The translations under genes and the position numbers were made by a program. 27,673 nucleotides of DNA from JBMOLL01 sp049325415 (GTDB taxonomy: Bacteria; Bacteroidota; Bacteroidia; Bacteroidales; GCA-2748055), in the NCBI GenBank assembly GCA_049325415.1, contig JBMOLL010000139.1, positions 1 to 27,673 of the forward strand, written 5' to 3'. The notes below the pieces were generated by a model, which worked only from the letters and a program-made list of their open reading frames with translations, had not been told where the DNA came from and ran no database searches. Every line of letters begins with the position of its first letter. Position 1 is the first letter of the stretch. Below, one piece after another: positions 6,025 to 13,735 of this stretch.

Positions 6025-8784
6025 TTATTCCACATCGATCTCTTCCGGTCCGTCGAGCCGGGGTGAACCGGCAACAGCTTTCCAGTCGAAGCCCTCATCG
6101 AAGGGATCCAGGGCTTTCTGCGGGTCAAAGATCCGCGGATCGACCGGCAGGGCATGGAAGGGTGTGAAATCGGGTTCGGAGGTGAAGAGCCCTGACAGGT
6201 CTGTGGCCCCGGCGTCGTACTGGTTCAGGCAGGGCAGTCCGAGAATGTTCCAGAAGGTCTTGAAGATGCTGCCGAAACTGTAATGCATGTGACCGACAAA
6301 GTTCTTCCTGGCCCAGGGGGAGATCACCATCAGGATGCTGCGGTGGGCATCGATGTGATCGTAGCCATCCTGGGCATCATCTTCCGTAACGAACACAGCC
6401 ATTTCTTTCCAGTAGGGGGTCGACGAGAGGAACTCGATGATCCGGCCCAGCGCCAGGTCATTGTCGCACATGTAGCTTTCCCTGAATGGATAACCGGCCC
6501 ACGGGCGATCGCCTGCTCCATGGTCATTGGGGAGCAATACGGAAATGAAGGAGGGGGGAGTCAGGCCCGGATCCAGCCATTTCTCCGTGTATTCGCGAAT
6601 GAAGATATCGGCCCTGAACTGATCGGGAATAGCCATGTTAAAGGTCGGATACAGTTCGGACGAATTCAGGAAGACAGGTGCAGGGACCGGATAGTTGACG
6701 CGGTATCTCACTCCGCCGTATTTCATGGTCGAATCTTCATAGGAACCCGCGAGTTCAACGCTGAAGCCAAAATTGTATACCGATACATCATGGCGGGCAA
6801 ACTGGTCCCACATCGATCCTGCCTCGTTGTAATCCTCCGGGTAAAAGGCTCCCGATGAGCCCACAAAGGCCAGGTTACCCGGTGCCTCCGAATCTTTCCT
6901 CATCGACCTTTTTCCGCCGTAGGCAGCTGCCACGCTGGTCTCGGTCCATTCGTTCGGATAGGTACAGGTGAGCCAGCGGTGCCCGTCGGCTGAGACATCG
7001 GAATCGACATAGAAATTGTCGGAGATGGCAAAGGCTTCCGCAAGAGCAAGATGGTTCACCATGACCGAGGCGTTTTCAACAGCAGCTGTCTGGCTGTTGT
7101 TCGTGAAAGATACTCCGGTTCCATACCTGCCGAGAGAAGGATCGCCTGTCCCGGAACTGTAACGGCCAAAGACATCATCGTAGGTTCGGTTTTCCTTGGA
7201 AATGAATACGATGTATTTTATCGGGGAGGATTTTTCTCCCGGATAAGCCGGTATCGGATTATCGCCTCTGTCTGCCTTATATTTGCTGATATTAAAGTTG
7301 TTCCTGATGACCTGTGTTGTCAGGTTCGCGAGTTGCCGGCGACCCGGTATTTCCATGACCGATACGGTTCCTTTCATGATATTCCCGATGTACTGTCCTT
7401 CCGGACCCGGAGTGTAGCCTGTGCCTCCGTTCGGCCCGCTGCCAAATCCTTTGGCGTTGGCAACAACCAGGTGCCGGCCGTCGGGTGTGACCTGCAGTTT
7501 GGAAGGGAACCAGCCGGCAGGAATATGCCCCAGCAATTCCAGTTTTTTTGCATCGATCACGCCAACGGCGTTGATCCCGGCCTCGGCGACGTAAAGTCTG
7601 TCCCTGTCGGGCGACAGCGCCAGTCCGAACGGAATGATGCCTTTCAGGTGTTTCAGAGGCCCGGCAACGGTGAGCCGGATGGAGCGGATGATGCTGTCGC
7701 TACGGGTATCGATCACGGAGATCAGGTCGTTGTTGCCATTGCTGACAAAAACGTAGTTATCGGTGGCCACGAGGGAGTTGGGGCTCGATCCGCCCACGGC
7801 GGGAATTCCTTCGATCAGTTCACCAACGAGGATGCCTGTTTTGATCTTTGCCGATACAAAAACAGTGTCGCCAAGGTTTATGGCCCAGACCGAGAAAGAC
7901 TCGGGCACGTTGGCTGCACCGAGGCCCGTAATCTTCAGCCCGTCGGCTGATTCAAATCCTTTTTCACTTTCCTCTGAAAGGTAGGCGGCGGCTGGTTTGC
8001 GCAGGGCAAGGTCCCTGTAATTTTCGTCGTTAATTCCCTCAATGGCACTGTATTCGTACATACCCACGTTGGCTACCCAGAGCCGTTTCTGATCCGGAGA
8101 CAGTGTGATCCCGAAGGGATATCTGCCCACAGCCACTCTGCCGGTCAGTTCTTTCTTGTCCAGGTCGATGAAATTCACGCAGAAGTTGATCTGATCCACC
8201 ACATACAGCATTTTCCCGTCGTTGCTCATCACCATGTCGCCCAGGTATCCGTGTGCATAGTCCCTCTGGTCGCCCGGATGATGCCCGCAGTAAATGGAAT
8301 CGGTTTTAACCCCGCCCCGCGGGTCGAAAATATACACGCTGTTTGCCACTCCCCCCGAGACATATAACCGGCTGTCGTCGGGAGAAAAAGCCAGTCCCAT
8401 AAAGACGGATTCAAGAATGCCCCTGTTGCCAAAGGGTCCTGATGGGACCTGGATGGTCCGCAGGCTGTCTTCCAGGATATCGGGTATAATGGTGAAGCAA
8501 AAAGGTCTGATCCCCGAATTGGCGGTCACGGCTGTAAGCCCGTCATGACTGAGCACCAGCCCATAGGGATGAGGGGCCACGACAACCTGTTTCCCCTGTG
8601 GCCTGATGATGCGGCCGTTGGGGAGAATGCTTTCTCCAGTGGGGTCAATGCTGCAGTACCTGTCTGCTGCGGGGGCCTGTACCATGACAATCCCTGATGG
8701 GCTGTCGGAACAGGAGGTCAGGGTCAGTGCGGAAAGGTAGAATATCATCCAGACAAGGGCGGAAGACAGCTTTGATCTTAGCAT
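6025..8784 (-). CDS. YncE-type beta-propeller / alkaline-phosphatase-like phosphoesterase fusion lipoprotein
   Basis: 919-residue exported lipoprotein: signal MLRSKLSSALVWMIFYLSA, lipobox LTSC. Residues of about 40-480 form YVTN/YncE-type propeller repeats (LAFSPDDSRLYVSGG, ITLSPDQKRLWVANVG, LALSPDRDRLYVAEAG, LQVTPDGRHLVVANAKG). The C-terminal half, from KYIVFISKENRTYDDVFG, belongs to the phosphoesterase/alkaline phosphatase superfamily: DNFYVDSDVSADGHRW, LPNDHGAGDRPW, FVTEDDAQDGYDHIDAHR and VISPWARK supply the metal-binding Asp and His residues. Fusions of this order are a known family, but the substrate is not known. A phosphate ester or phospholipid is possible. A promoter with a small inverted repeat lies just upstream. 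Confidence 0.88.
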   Translation of the reverse strand: MLRSKLSSALVWMIFYLSALTLTSCSDSPSGIVMVQAPAADRYCSIDPTGESILPNGRIIRPQGKQVVVAPHPYGLVLSHDGLTAVTANSGIRPFCFTIIPDILEDSLRTIQVPSGPFGNRGILESVFMGLAFSPDDSRLYVSGGVANSVYIFDPRGGVKTDSIYCGHHPGDQRDYAHGYLGDMVMSNDGKMLYVVDQINFCVNFIDLDKKELTGRVAVGRYPFGITLSPDQKRLWVANVGMYEYSAIEGINDENYRDLALRKPAAAYLSEESEKGFESADGLKITGLGAANVPESFSVWAINLGDTVFVSAKIKTGILVGELIEGIPAVGGSSPNSLVATDNYVFVSNGNNDLISVIDTRSDSIIRSIRLTVAGPLKHLKGIIPFGLALSPDRDRLYVAEAGINAVGVIDAKKLELLGHIPAGWFPSKLQVTPDGRHLVVANAKGFGSGPNGGTGYTPGPEGQYIGNIMKGTVSVMEIPGRRQLANLTTQVIRNNFNISKYKADRGDNPIPAYPGEKSSPIKYIVFISKENRTYDDVFGRYSSGTGDPSLGRYGTGVSFTNNSQTAAVENASVMVNHLALAEAFAISDNFYVDSDVSADGHRWLTCTYPNEWTETSVAAAYGGKRSMRKDSEAPGNLAFVGSSGAFYPEDYNEAGSMWDQFARHDVSVYNFGFSVELAGSYEDSTMKYGGVRYRVNYPVPAPVFLNSSELYPTFNMAIPDQFRADIFIREYTEKWLDPGLTPPSFISVLLPNDHGAGDRPWAGYPFRESYMCDNDLALGRIIEFLSSTPYWKEMAVFVTEDDAQDGYDHIDAHRSILMVISPWARKNFVGHMHYSFGSIFKTFWNILGLPCLNQYDAGATDLSGLFTSEPDFTPFHALPVDPRIFDPQKALDPFDEGFDWKAVAGSPRLDGPEEIDVE

Positions 8785-8815
8785 GGTTTTGTTTTTAGAT
8801 CTGTGAGTGAGGAGA

Positions 8816-8848
8816 TAAAATTAGCCAAAACGAGTTGAAAAACTCAAA
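8816..8848 (-). promoter_or_regulatory. Probable promoter with internal inverted repeat, upstream of the propeller-phosphoesterase gene
   Basis: On the minus strand TTTG (8845-8848), a 21-nt spacer, then TAATTTTA (8816-8823), one base off the TAnnTTTG box. Within the spacer at 8832-8845 sits a perfect inverted repeat, GAGTT-GAAA-AACTC, which overlaps the -33 box by one base and could be an operator. The 5' leader to the ATG at 8784 would be about 25 nt. Confidence 0.5.
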
Positions 8849-9001
8849 TAATCTCTGTTCTTTTAAGCTGGATGACCGACGATTCGGGAAGCAGGATCCG
8901 GCCTGTGTGGAAAAAGCGGCGGGCTGAAAAGTCGGGTACTACGCTGGTAATTTGCTTGTGTTTACTATCTTTAAGAAGTAAACGCATTCTTACAAAAAGA
9001 A

Positions 9002-9295
9002 ATGAGCTATGCCGGACATGTTCTGGATATGATCAACCGGGCGAAAGCAAACCGGGAGCTGGTCATGGCCAGGAAGGAAAAAATGAGCAGGCTGAAGGAA
9101 AAGATCTATGCATCCAGCCACTTTGATCACCAGGCTTACATGGAGAAGAAGATCGATTCGGAGGTGATGCTCAGGATCAAAGAGGAGATCCGGAGGGAGA
9201 TCAGACGTCACCGGATCGTATCGCGAAGCCTTTCCGTGTTTGTAACACTGGCTATTATACTTTCAGGTATAATGGTATTACTGCATTTCATGTGA
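9002..9295 (+). CDS. Small single-pass membrane protein of unknown function
   Basis: 97 residues. Residues 1-70 are highly charged and helical, rich in Lys, Arg and Glu (KEKMSRLKEKIYA, MLRIKEEIRREIRRHR), and probably form a coiled coil. Residues of about 73-96 form one transmembrane helix (SLSVFVTLAIILSGIMVLLHFM). With the basic stretch next to the membrane, the N-terminus is expected in the cytoplasm (positive-inside rule). I know similar small charged-helix-plus-TM proteins from Bacteroidota but no function. It is divergent from the propeller-phosphoesterase gene and converges on the anti-sigma-like gene with a 16-nt gap. A TATCTTTA box lies at 8966-8973 but lacks a well-spaced upstream TTTG. 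Confidence 0.65.
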   Translation: MSYAGHVLDMINRAKANRELVMARKEKMSRLKEKIYASSHFDHQAYMEKKIDSEVMLRIKEEIRREIRRHRIVSRSLSVFVTLAIILSGIMVLLHFM

Positions 9296-9311
9296 AACTG
9301 CGGAGGCAGGT

Positions 9312-9929
9312 CTAATCCTCTGAACAGATCCTGAGATACAGGTCCTTCATGAAACGGAGATCTTTCTTATACTGACGGCGGATCTTTGCCATAGCCCAGT
9401 AAGCCACCGCAATCCCGACAGGCATGCTGAAGGCCAGGCCATAAAGCGATTCGCTGTTGTGAAGCAGGGCAGCAAATGGTTCTCCGCTGCCGTAAACATG
9501 GATCGACAGGACAAGCATCACGTAAAGAAAGGGTACAATAAACCAGGAAATCATGGATGAGGGGCCGTTCAGCCATCTGTCGAGCAGGTCGATACGCTCT
9601 TTCAGCCATTCCCTGAGCGATGCGCCGAAGTTGCCCTTCCCCAGGCGATAAACCGACCAGAATGCTGAAGTGAGCGCAATAAGCGTGGTGATACCCAGGA
9701 CGAGGTTATTCAGCAGCAGCCAGCGGTCATCGGGCCGGTTCAGCGAGGTTACGATTAGGTACAGGACCACACCCACGCTGACGGTTCCTGAAATGGCCAT
9801 CGACACGATAAAGCGGTTGACGGTTTGCTTTGACTTTCCGCCAAGCAGGATATGAAGTTCCTCTTTTGAATATTCGGGGAGTTTATTCCCCATACTTTTC
9901 CAGACCTGTTGAAGTTCTGTGTTTTCCAT
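9312..9929 (-). CDS. Four-TM membrane protein, putative anti-sigma factor
   Basis: 205 residues. An N-terminal cytoplasmic part of about 40 residues (ELQQVWKSMGNKLPEYSKEEL) precedes four predicted membrane helices at roughly residues 42-64, 74-95, 123-145 and 158-178, and the tail is basic (KIRRQYKKDLRFMKDLYLR). The gene starts 4 nt after the stop codon of the ECF sigma gene, so the two are almost certainly co-transcribed. That position and an N-terminal helix facing the cytoplasm are what an ECF anti-sigma factor would show, but no zinc-binding anti-sigma (ZAS) motif is present. The role is inferred from context. Confidence 0.6.
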   Translation of the reverse strand: MENTELQQVWKSMGNKLPEYSKEELHILLGGKSKQTVNRFIVSMAISGTVSVGVVLYLIVTSLNRPDDRWLLLNNLVLGITTLIALTSAFWSVYRLGKGNFGASLREWLKERIDLLDRWLNGPSSMISWFIVPFLYVMLVLSIHVYGSGEPFAALLHNSESLYGLAFSMPVGIAVAYWAMAKIRRQYKKDLRFMKDLYLRICSED

Positions 9930-9933
9930 GTTT

Positions 9934-10422
9934 TCAGAATTTTACGATCTTTTTTAATGCATCTTTGGCCCTGTTGATCCTCACCCCGACATTGTTCCGG
10001 GTGATCCCGGTTATGAGCGCAATCTCCTCGTAGCTCCTCTCCTCCAGGTAGAGCAGCATGATGGTCCGGTCGATCTCATCGAGCCTGCGGATCCCTTCCA
10101 GCAGCAGGCCCAGAGCTTCATCATCGGCCATCCTGCCGGCAATATCCAGGTCGTCGGGCAGATCGGGCATCTTTTCGCGGAAATCCAGTTTGTTTTTTTT
10201 GCGCAGTCGTGAAATGGAGGTGTTTATAGCTACGGAATAGATCCACGATCCGGGATTCTCCCTGTTTTTCAGATTGGGAAAGGCTTTCCATAGGTTGTAG
10301 ATGATCTCCTGAAGGTTATCTTCCCTGTCGGCCCTGCCGGAAAAATATACCAGGTTCACCTTGTGCAGGATCCCCTGATAGCGGGAGAGGAGTTCGAGGA
10401 AACCGTCTTTGCGTTCGTCCAT
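9934..10422 (-). CDS. ECF-family RNA polymerase sigma factor
   Basis: 162-residue alternative sigma factor that directs RNA polymerase to a regulon set by an external signal. Region 2 is seen as REDNLQEIIYNLWKAFPNL and GSWIYSVAINTSISRLRKKN; region 4 as DRTIMLLYLEERSYEEIALITG with the recognition helix ITRNNVGVRINRAKDALKK. Length is typical. The ATG at 10422 is preferred to the in-frame TTG at 10428. It is first in a two-gene unit with the putative anti-sigma factor. Upstream lies the heptad repeat array, then the divergent HTH gene, so these two regulators share about 440 nt of intergenic DNA. ECF genes are often autoregulated, but no promoter could be assigned here. Confidence 0.92.
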   Translation of the reverse strand: MDERKDGFLELLSRYQGILHKVNLVYFSGRADREDNLQEIIYNLWKAFPNLKNRENPGSWIYSVAINTSISRLRKKNKLDFREKMPDLPDDLDIAGRMADDEALGLLLEGIRRLDEIDRTIMLLYLEERSYEEIALITGITRNNVGVRINRAKDALKKIVKF

Positions 10423-10513
10423 GATCAAAGGGTTTATTATATAGTCTCCGTGCCGGTGAATTTATTACAAGATATGGGGAAAAGTTGAGAAGTGGGGGGT
10501 GAGGAGTGAGGAT

Positions 10514-10625
10514 GTAGAATGCAAAATGTAGAATGTAGAATGCAAAATGCAAAATGCAAAATGCAGAATGCAAAATGTAGAATGCAAAATGTAGAATGCA
10601 AAATGTAGAATGCAAAATGTAGGAT
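10514..10625. repeat. Heptanucleotide tandem array, 16 units
   Basis: Sixteen consecutive 7-bp units made almost wholly of two forms, GTAGAAT and GCAAAAT, with GCAGAAT and GTAGGAT once each. The order is irregular at first (including three GCAAAAT in a row) and then alternates strictly, so the last part is a 14-bp repeat. Short tandem heptamers are known from other bacterial genomes, and similar low-complexity blocks occur in Bacteroidota; unit number can change by slippage. The array sits about 90 nt upstream of the sigma gene start and about 235 nt upstream of the HTH gene start. Confidence 0.95.
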
Positions 10626-10756
10626 ACAGGAGTGAGAGGTGAGAAGCGGGGGGATGGGATGCCTGTATTTGCCCGGGGGCTTTGATGGTTGGGATCGGGG
10701 TGATCTGGAATAGCTGGAAAAGCACTGAAGTAAATGGCAAACAGTCAGATATTTGA

Positions 10757-10764
10757 TATATTTG
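10757..10764 (+). promoter_or_regulatory. Candidate -7 box (TATATTTG) for the HTH-NTF2 gene
   Basis: TATATTTG matches the TAnnTTTG consensus exactly. There is no TTTG at the right distance upstream, so this is half a promoter. Transcription from here would begin near 10771 and leave a leader of about 90 nt before the ATG at 10861; it would exclude the in-frame TTG at 10753 as the start. Confidence 0.45.
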
Positions 10765-10860
10765 CCGGGTAAATGTCGCCGCGATGCCGGGTCAAAGCCA
10801 CCCGGTAAAGCAGTCTGGTTTTTAAGTTATTCATTAATCTTGCCGGTAAATTATTTAAAG

Positions 10861-11634
10861 ATGAAGCAGCCGGAATTGGGCAGGAAAATTGCTGAGCTCA
10901 GGAAAGCAAAGGGACTCACGCAGGAGGAGCTTGTTGAAAGGTGTAACCTCAATGTCCGTACGATCCAGCGGATCGAGTCGGGGGAGGTCATGCCGAGAAG
11001 CTACACCGTGCGGGTGATCTTTGATGCACTGGATTTCAATTATTTCAACCGGCCGGTATCCGTGCGTCTGTGGCCTGGCGCTGCACGAAGGTATTTTACC
11101 GGGCTGTGGCACAAAGTCCGGCCTTTTCTGGCTGATCTGTTTAACTTAAAAACAAACACCATGAAAAAGATCACTGTGCTGACACTTCCGCTGATCCTGA
11201 TTTTTGCCATCCTGTTCGTTGGTAACCGCACGGCTGCCGCCCAGGAAAAGCGAATGATCCGGAAAAGCCTGGAAACCCTGATGAGCGAGCAACCTTCCCT
11301 GAAACAGTTCAATGCCGGCGACATGGCCGCTGTGGCAGAAAGGTACTGTAACGATGCCTGTATGATGCCGGATGCCTCACCTGTCATCTACGGTCGCGAG
11401 GCAATAAAGGCTTATTTTGAACAATTGTATGCCAGCAACCTCCGTTTTCGTGAGATCCGTTCCGAATGGTCCCTGATCTCCGACAAGGTGGCCATTGAGC
11501 GGGGGACCTGGGTTATGACCCTGGGCGGGGCATTGGAAATCTCCGGTCAGTATCTGACGCAATGGCATTACCTTGACGGGAAATGGCTCATTGAGAACGA
11601 GGTAAGCCGTTCGGAAATACCCGGTGGCGAGTAA
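10861..11634 (+). CDS. XRE-type HTH regulator fused to a signal/TM helix and an NTF2-like (SnoaL/DUF4440) domain
   Basis: 257 residues from the ATG at 10861. Residues 5-60 are a Cro/C1-type DNA-binding domain (KIAELRKAKGLTQEELVERC, NVRTIQRIESGEVMPRS). After a basic linker (about 60-100), residues 101-128 begin with Met and look exactly like a secretion signal (MKKITVLTLPLILIFAI, then AAAQ). Residues of about 129-250 resemble the NTF2-like/DUF4440 fold (FNAGDMAAVAERYCNDACM, YGREAIKAYFEQLY, WHYLDGKWLIENE). Full length it would be a one-component regulator with DNA binding in the cytoplasm and a ligand-type domain outside. The codons before Met101 (AAAACAAACACC) look like a Bacteroidota translation leader, so an internal start at 11161 could make a secreted NTF2-like protein. 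It may also be a recent gene fusion. Confidence 0.8.
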   Translation: MKQPELGRKIAELRKAKGLTQEELVERCNLNVRTIQRIESGEVMPRSYTVRVIFDALDFNYFNRPVSVRLWPGAARRYFTGLWHKVRPFLADLFNLKTNTMKKITVLTLPLILIFAILFVGNRTAAAQEKRMIRKSLETLMSEQPSLKQFNAGDMAAVAERYCNDACMMPDASPVIYGREAIKAYFEQLYASNLRFREIRSEWSLISDKVAIERGTWVMTLGGALEISGQYLTQWHYLDGKWLIENEVSRSEIPGGE

Positions 11635-11674
11635 GTGCCGGGATGAATGAGCGAATCCGGTTCCTGTTCCTTAC

Positions 11675-12454
11675 CTACTGGCACTTTTCCCTGGATAGTT
11701 CTTTGGCCTGCAGGTTCCCTTTTGCTGATGCAATCCGAAGGTCCTTGCAGGCTCCTTCTTTATCACCGGTCTTGAACCTGACCAGAGCCCTGTTGGTATA
11801 GGCTATATCCGACCCGGCCGAATACCTGATGGCCAGTGTGAAATCTTCAATTGCCCCGGTGTAGTCGTTGAGTTCGTTCTTTGCCAGTCCCCTGTTGTTG
11901 TAGGCATCGGCAAAGCGTCGTTCCTGGTTGACGGCTTCATTAAAATCATCGATGGCCCCTTTGAAGTCACCGGTGCTTCTGCGGGCGATCCCCCTGTTGT
12001 TGTAGGTATTGGGCAGCCATTTATTGATGGCCAGGGCCGCGGAGTAGTCTTCAATGGCTTTTTCGTAATCGGCGCGGTCGAGGTAGATATTTCCCCGGTT
12101 ATTGTAGGCTTCTTCGTAATTCGGATCCAGTTCAAGAGCCCGGGTGAACGATTCGAGGGCCCCGTTATCATCCCCCAGGTTACGCAGGCTGATGCCGCGT
12201 CCGTTGAAAGCTTCGGTATACCCCGGGTATTCCTTAATGGCGCGTTCAAAATCATTCAGGGCATCCCGAAAGTTGCCTTCCTTTAACATGGCTGTTCCGT
12301 GGATGTAATAGTCTTCGGCAATATGACTGAAGCCTTCACCCCGTTTTACCGGGTTGAGACGGTTCAGGAATTTGTCGTCATTTTGTCCGGCCAGGTCGGC
12401 TGCGGAAACAAGCAGGATGATCGCAAGAGCTGTAAAGAAGAAATTCTTTTTCAT
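11675..12454 (-). CDS. Exported tetratricopeptide-repeat protein
   Basis: 259 residues with a signal peptide (MKKNFFFTALAIILLVSAA, cleavage near AGQ). From about residue 50 there are six consecutive 34-residue TPR units, for example LKEGNFRDALNDFERAIKEYP, LGDDNGALESFTRALELDP and RADYEKAIEDYSAALAI; most end in YNNRG or FNGRG. TPR arrays form a superhelix for protein-protein binding, here in the periplasm; the partner is unknown. It converges on the HTH-NTF2 gene (40 nt between stops) and lies downstream of the desaturase with a gap of 118 nt. Confidence 0.88.
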   Translation of the reverse strand: MKKNFFFTALAIILLVSAADLAGQNDDKFLNRLNPVKRGEGFSHIAEDYYIHGTAMLKEGNFRDALNDFERAIKEYPGYTEAFNGRGISLRNLGDDNGALESFTRALELDPNYEEAYNNRGNIYLDRADYEKAIEDYSAALAINKWLPNTYNNRGIARRSTGDFKGAIDDFNEAVNQERRFADAYNNRGLAKNELNDYTGAIEDFTLAIRYSAGSDIAYTNRALVRFKTGDKEGACKDLRIASAKGNLQAKELSREKCQ

Positions 12455-12572
12455 GACAGGCTTCCGGAATTAGAAATATCCCTAAAGTTAGTAAAAGTAA
12501 AATAATCGGGCAGTATTTCTTGTCCCTAAGTCGCCTGTCCAATAGAGATATCAGATGAAAGCAGTTGACTTG

Positions 12573-13661
12573 TTATTCCCTTCCAAGCTTCCGGAGCATG
12601 GCGGCATGGGCTTTCAGGGCGGAGAAAAAACCGGGCTGGACATAATAGGGGAGCCCGTAGCGACTGGCAGTTTCCCGGACGATGGGAGCAATAGCCGGGT
12701 AGTGAACATGACTGATATTGGGGAACAAATGGTGTTCGATCTGGTAGTTCAGTCCGCCGATAAACCATGAAAGCAAGCGGTTCCCCGGGGCAAAGTCGGA
12801 GGTTGTTTTCAACTGGTGTATGGCCCAGTTGTTTTCCATCATCCCGTTCTCATCCGGCAGGGGATAATCGGAACTGATCATTACGTGGGCGGTCTGGAAA
12901 ATGGTGGTCAGGATGAAGCCGCTGGTGAAATGCATCATCAGGAAGAAAAAGAGGCACCAGTACCAGGCGAAGGGCAGGATCAGCACCGGCAAAACCAGAA
13001 ATACGGTAAAATAGATGGCTTTGGCCATGATCAGTGATAGCACAAGCTGCCGGTAGGAGAGCTTGCTGCTCAGGGATATACCCTGCCGATGATAGCGGTT
13101 TAGCTGGGCCAGATCTTTCGAAATGACCCAGGAGAGGGTCATAAGGGAATAAAGGAACCAGGCATAAAGATGCTGAAACCTGTGAATTCCGAGCCGGGGC
13201 TTATGCGGGGATATGCGAAGGTAGGGACCGGGATCAATATCCTCATCATAGCCTTCAATATTGGTGAACCCGTGGTGCATGGTATTATGCTGGTATCTCC
13301 AGTTGGCCGGAAAGCCGCCCAGCAGGTACATGGACTTGCCCAGCCAGTGATTAATCTGCTGGTTTGCAGAAAAACTGCTATGATTGGCATCGTGCATCAC
13401 CGCCATCCCTACCCCGGCCTTTCCTGCACCGATCAGGATCCAGCAAAGCAGAACACCTCCGAAGGAACTGATAATCCCGCTGATCATCAGGAAATAGGGC
13501 AGCAGGTAAAGGGCAAACATAAACAGTGCCTTCGGAATGAGTTTTCCGTTACCGTACTTCGACAGTTGCCTCTCTTCAAAATACGCCGCTACCTTTTGCC
13601 TTAATTCAATGATGAATTCCTGGTTGACGGGGGAGTTAAACCTGATTTTCTTCTGTTCCAT
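12573..13661 (-). CDS. Membrane fatty-acid desaturase (acyl-lipid or acyl-CoA type)
   Basis: 362-residue di-iron integral-membrane desaturase that introduces a double bond into a fatty acyl chain using O2 and an electron donor. All three histidine boxes are present: HDANH (residues 90-94), HNTMHH (125-130) and QIEHH (307-311), the last in the QxxHH form of front-end/linoleoyl-type enzymes (COG3239). There is no fused cytochrome b5 domain, so electrons must come from a separate donor. Hydrophobic segments at about 45-80, 105-120, 165-180 and 205-255 fit four membrane helices. It follows the methyltransferase gene on the same strand, with a strong hairpin between them. Use of O2 implies at least microaerobic life. 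Confidence 0.93.
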   Translation of the reverse strand: MEQKKIRFNSPVNQEFIIELRQKVAAYFEERQLSKYGNGKLIPKALFMFALYLLPYFLMISGIISSFGGVLLCWILIGAGKAGVGMAVMHDANHSSFSANQQINHWLGKSMYLLGGFPANWRYQHNTMHHGFTNIEGYDEDIDPGPYLRISPHKPRLGIHRFQHLYAWFLYSLMTLSWVISKDLAQLNRYHRQGISLSSKLSYRQLVLSLIMAKAIYFTVFLVLPVLILPFAWYWCLFFFLMMHFTSGFILTTIFQTAHVMISSDYPLPDENGMMENNWAIHQLKTTSDFAPGNRLLSWFIGGLNYQIEHHLFPNISHVHYPAIAPIVRETASRYGLPYYVQPGFFSALKAHAAMLRKLGRE

Positions 13662-13682
13662 AAATAATGCACTCGGTCAAAG

Positions 13683-13715
13683 GGCTGTCAGGACATTCTG
13701 CTGGTCCTGACAGCC
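13683..13715 (-). terminator. Strong hairpin between methyltransferase and desaturase genes
   Basis: Perfect 12-bp inverted repeat GGCTGTCAGGAC / GTCCTGACAGCC with a 9-nt loop, 20 nt after the methyltransferase stop and about 20 nt before the desaturase start (minus strand). Only a short CTTTG follows, so it may be a terminator, an attenuator, or a leader structure that controls desaturase expression. Confidence 0.65.
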
Positions 13716-13735
13716 GGGTAATTGTTTCTGTCAGA

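Larger units (their letters stand above)
10423..10860. other. 438-nt divergent intergenic region between two regulators
   Basis: No gene is supported here. Open frames across it on the minus strand are low-complexity translations of the heptad array (runs of CILHF and similar). It holds a direct repeat of 13 bases with one mismatch (GAGAAGTGGGGGG at 10487-10499 and GAGAAGCGGGGGG at 10641-10653) on either side of the heptads, G/A-rich flanks, and a TATATTTG box at 10757-10764 for the plus-strand gene. Confidence 0.8.

Noticed and set aside
7051..7950. 299-codon plus-strand open frame
   Set aside because: Antisense to the propeller part of the YncE-phosphoesterase gene; no known domain and low-quality composition.
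10514..10625. CRISPR array
   Set aside because: Units are 7 bp with no spacers and no cas genes are nearby; this is a simple tandem repeat.
10487..10653. Insertion sequence bounded by the 13-base direct repeats
   Set aside because: The flanking repeats are G-rich low-complexity sequence, the enclosed DNA has no transposase, and no terminal inverted repeats are seen.
10465..10740. Minus-strand frames encoding runs of CILHFAFYILH
   Set aside because: They are translations of the heptanucleotide array, low in complexity and without a plausible start or fold.
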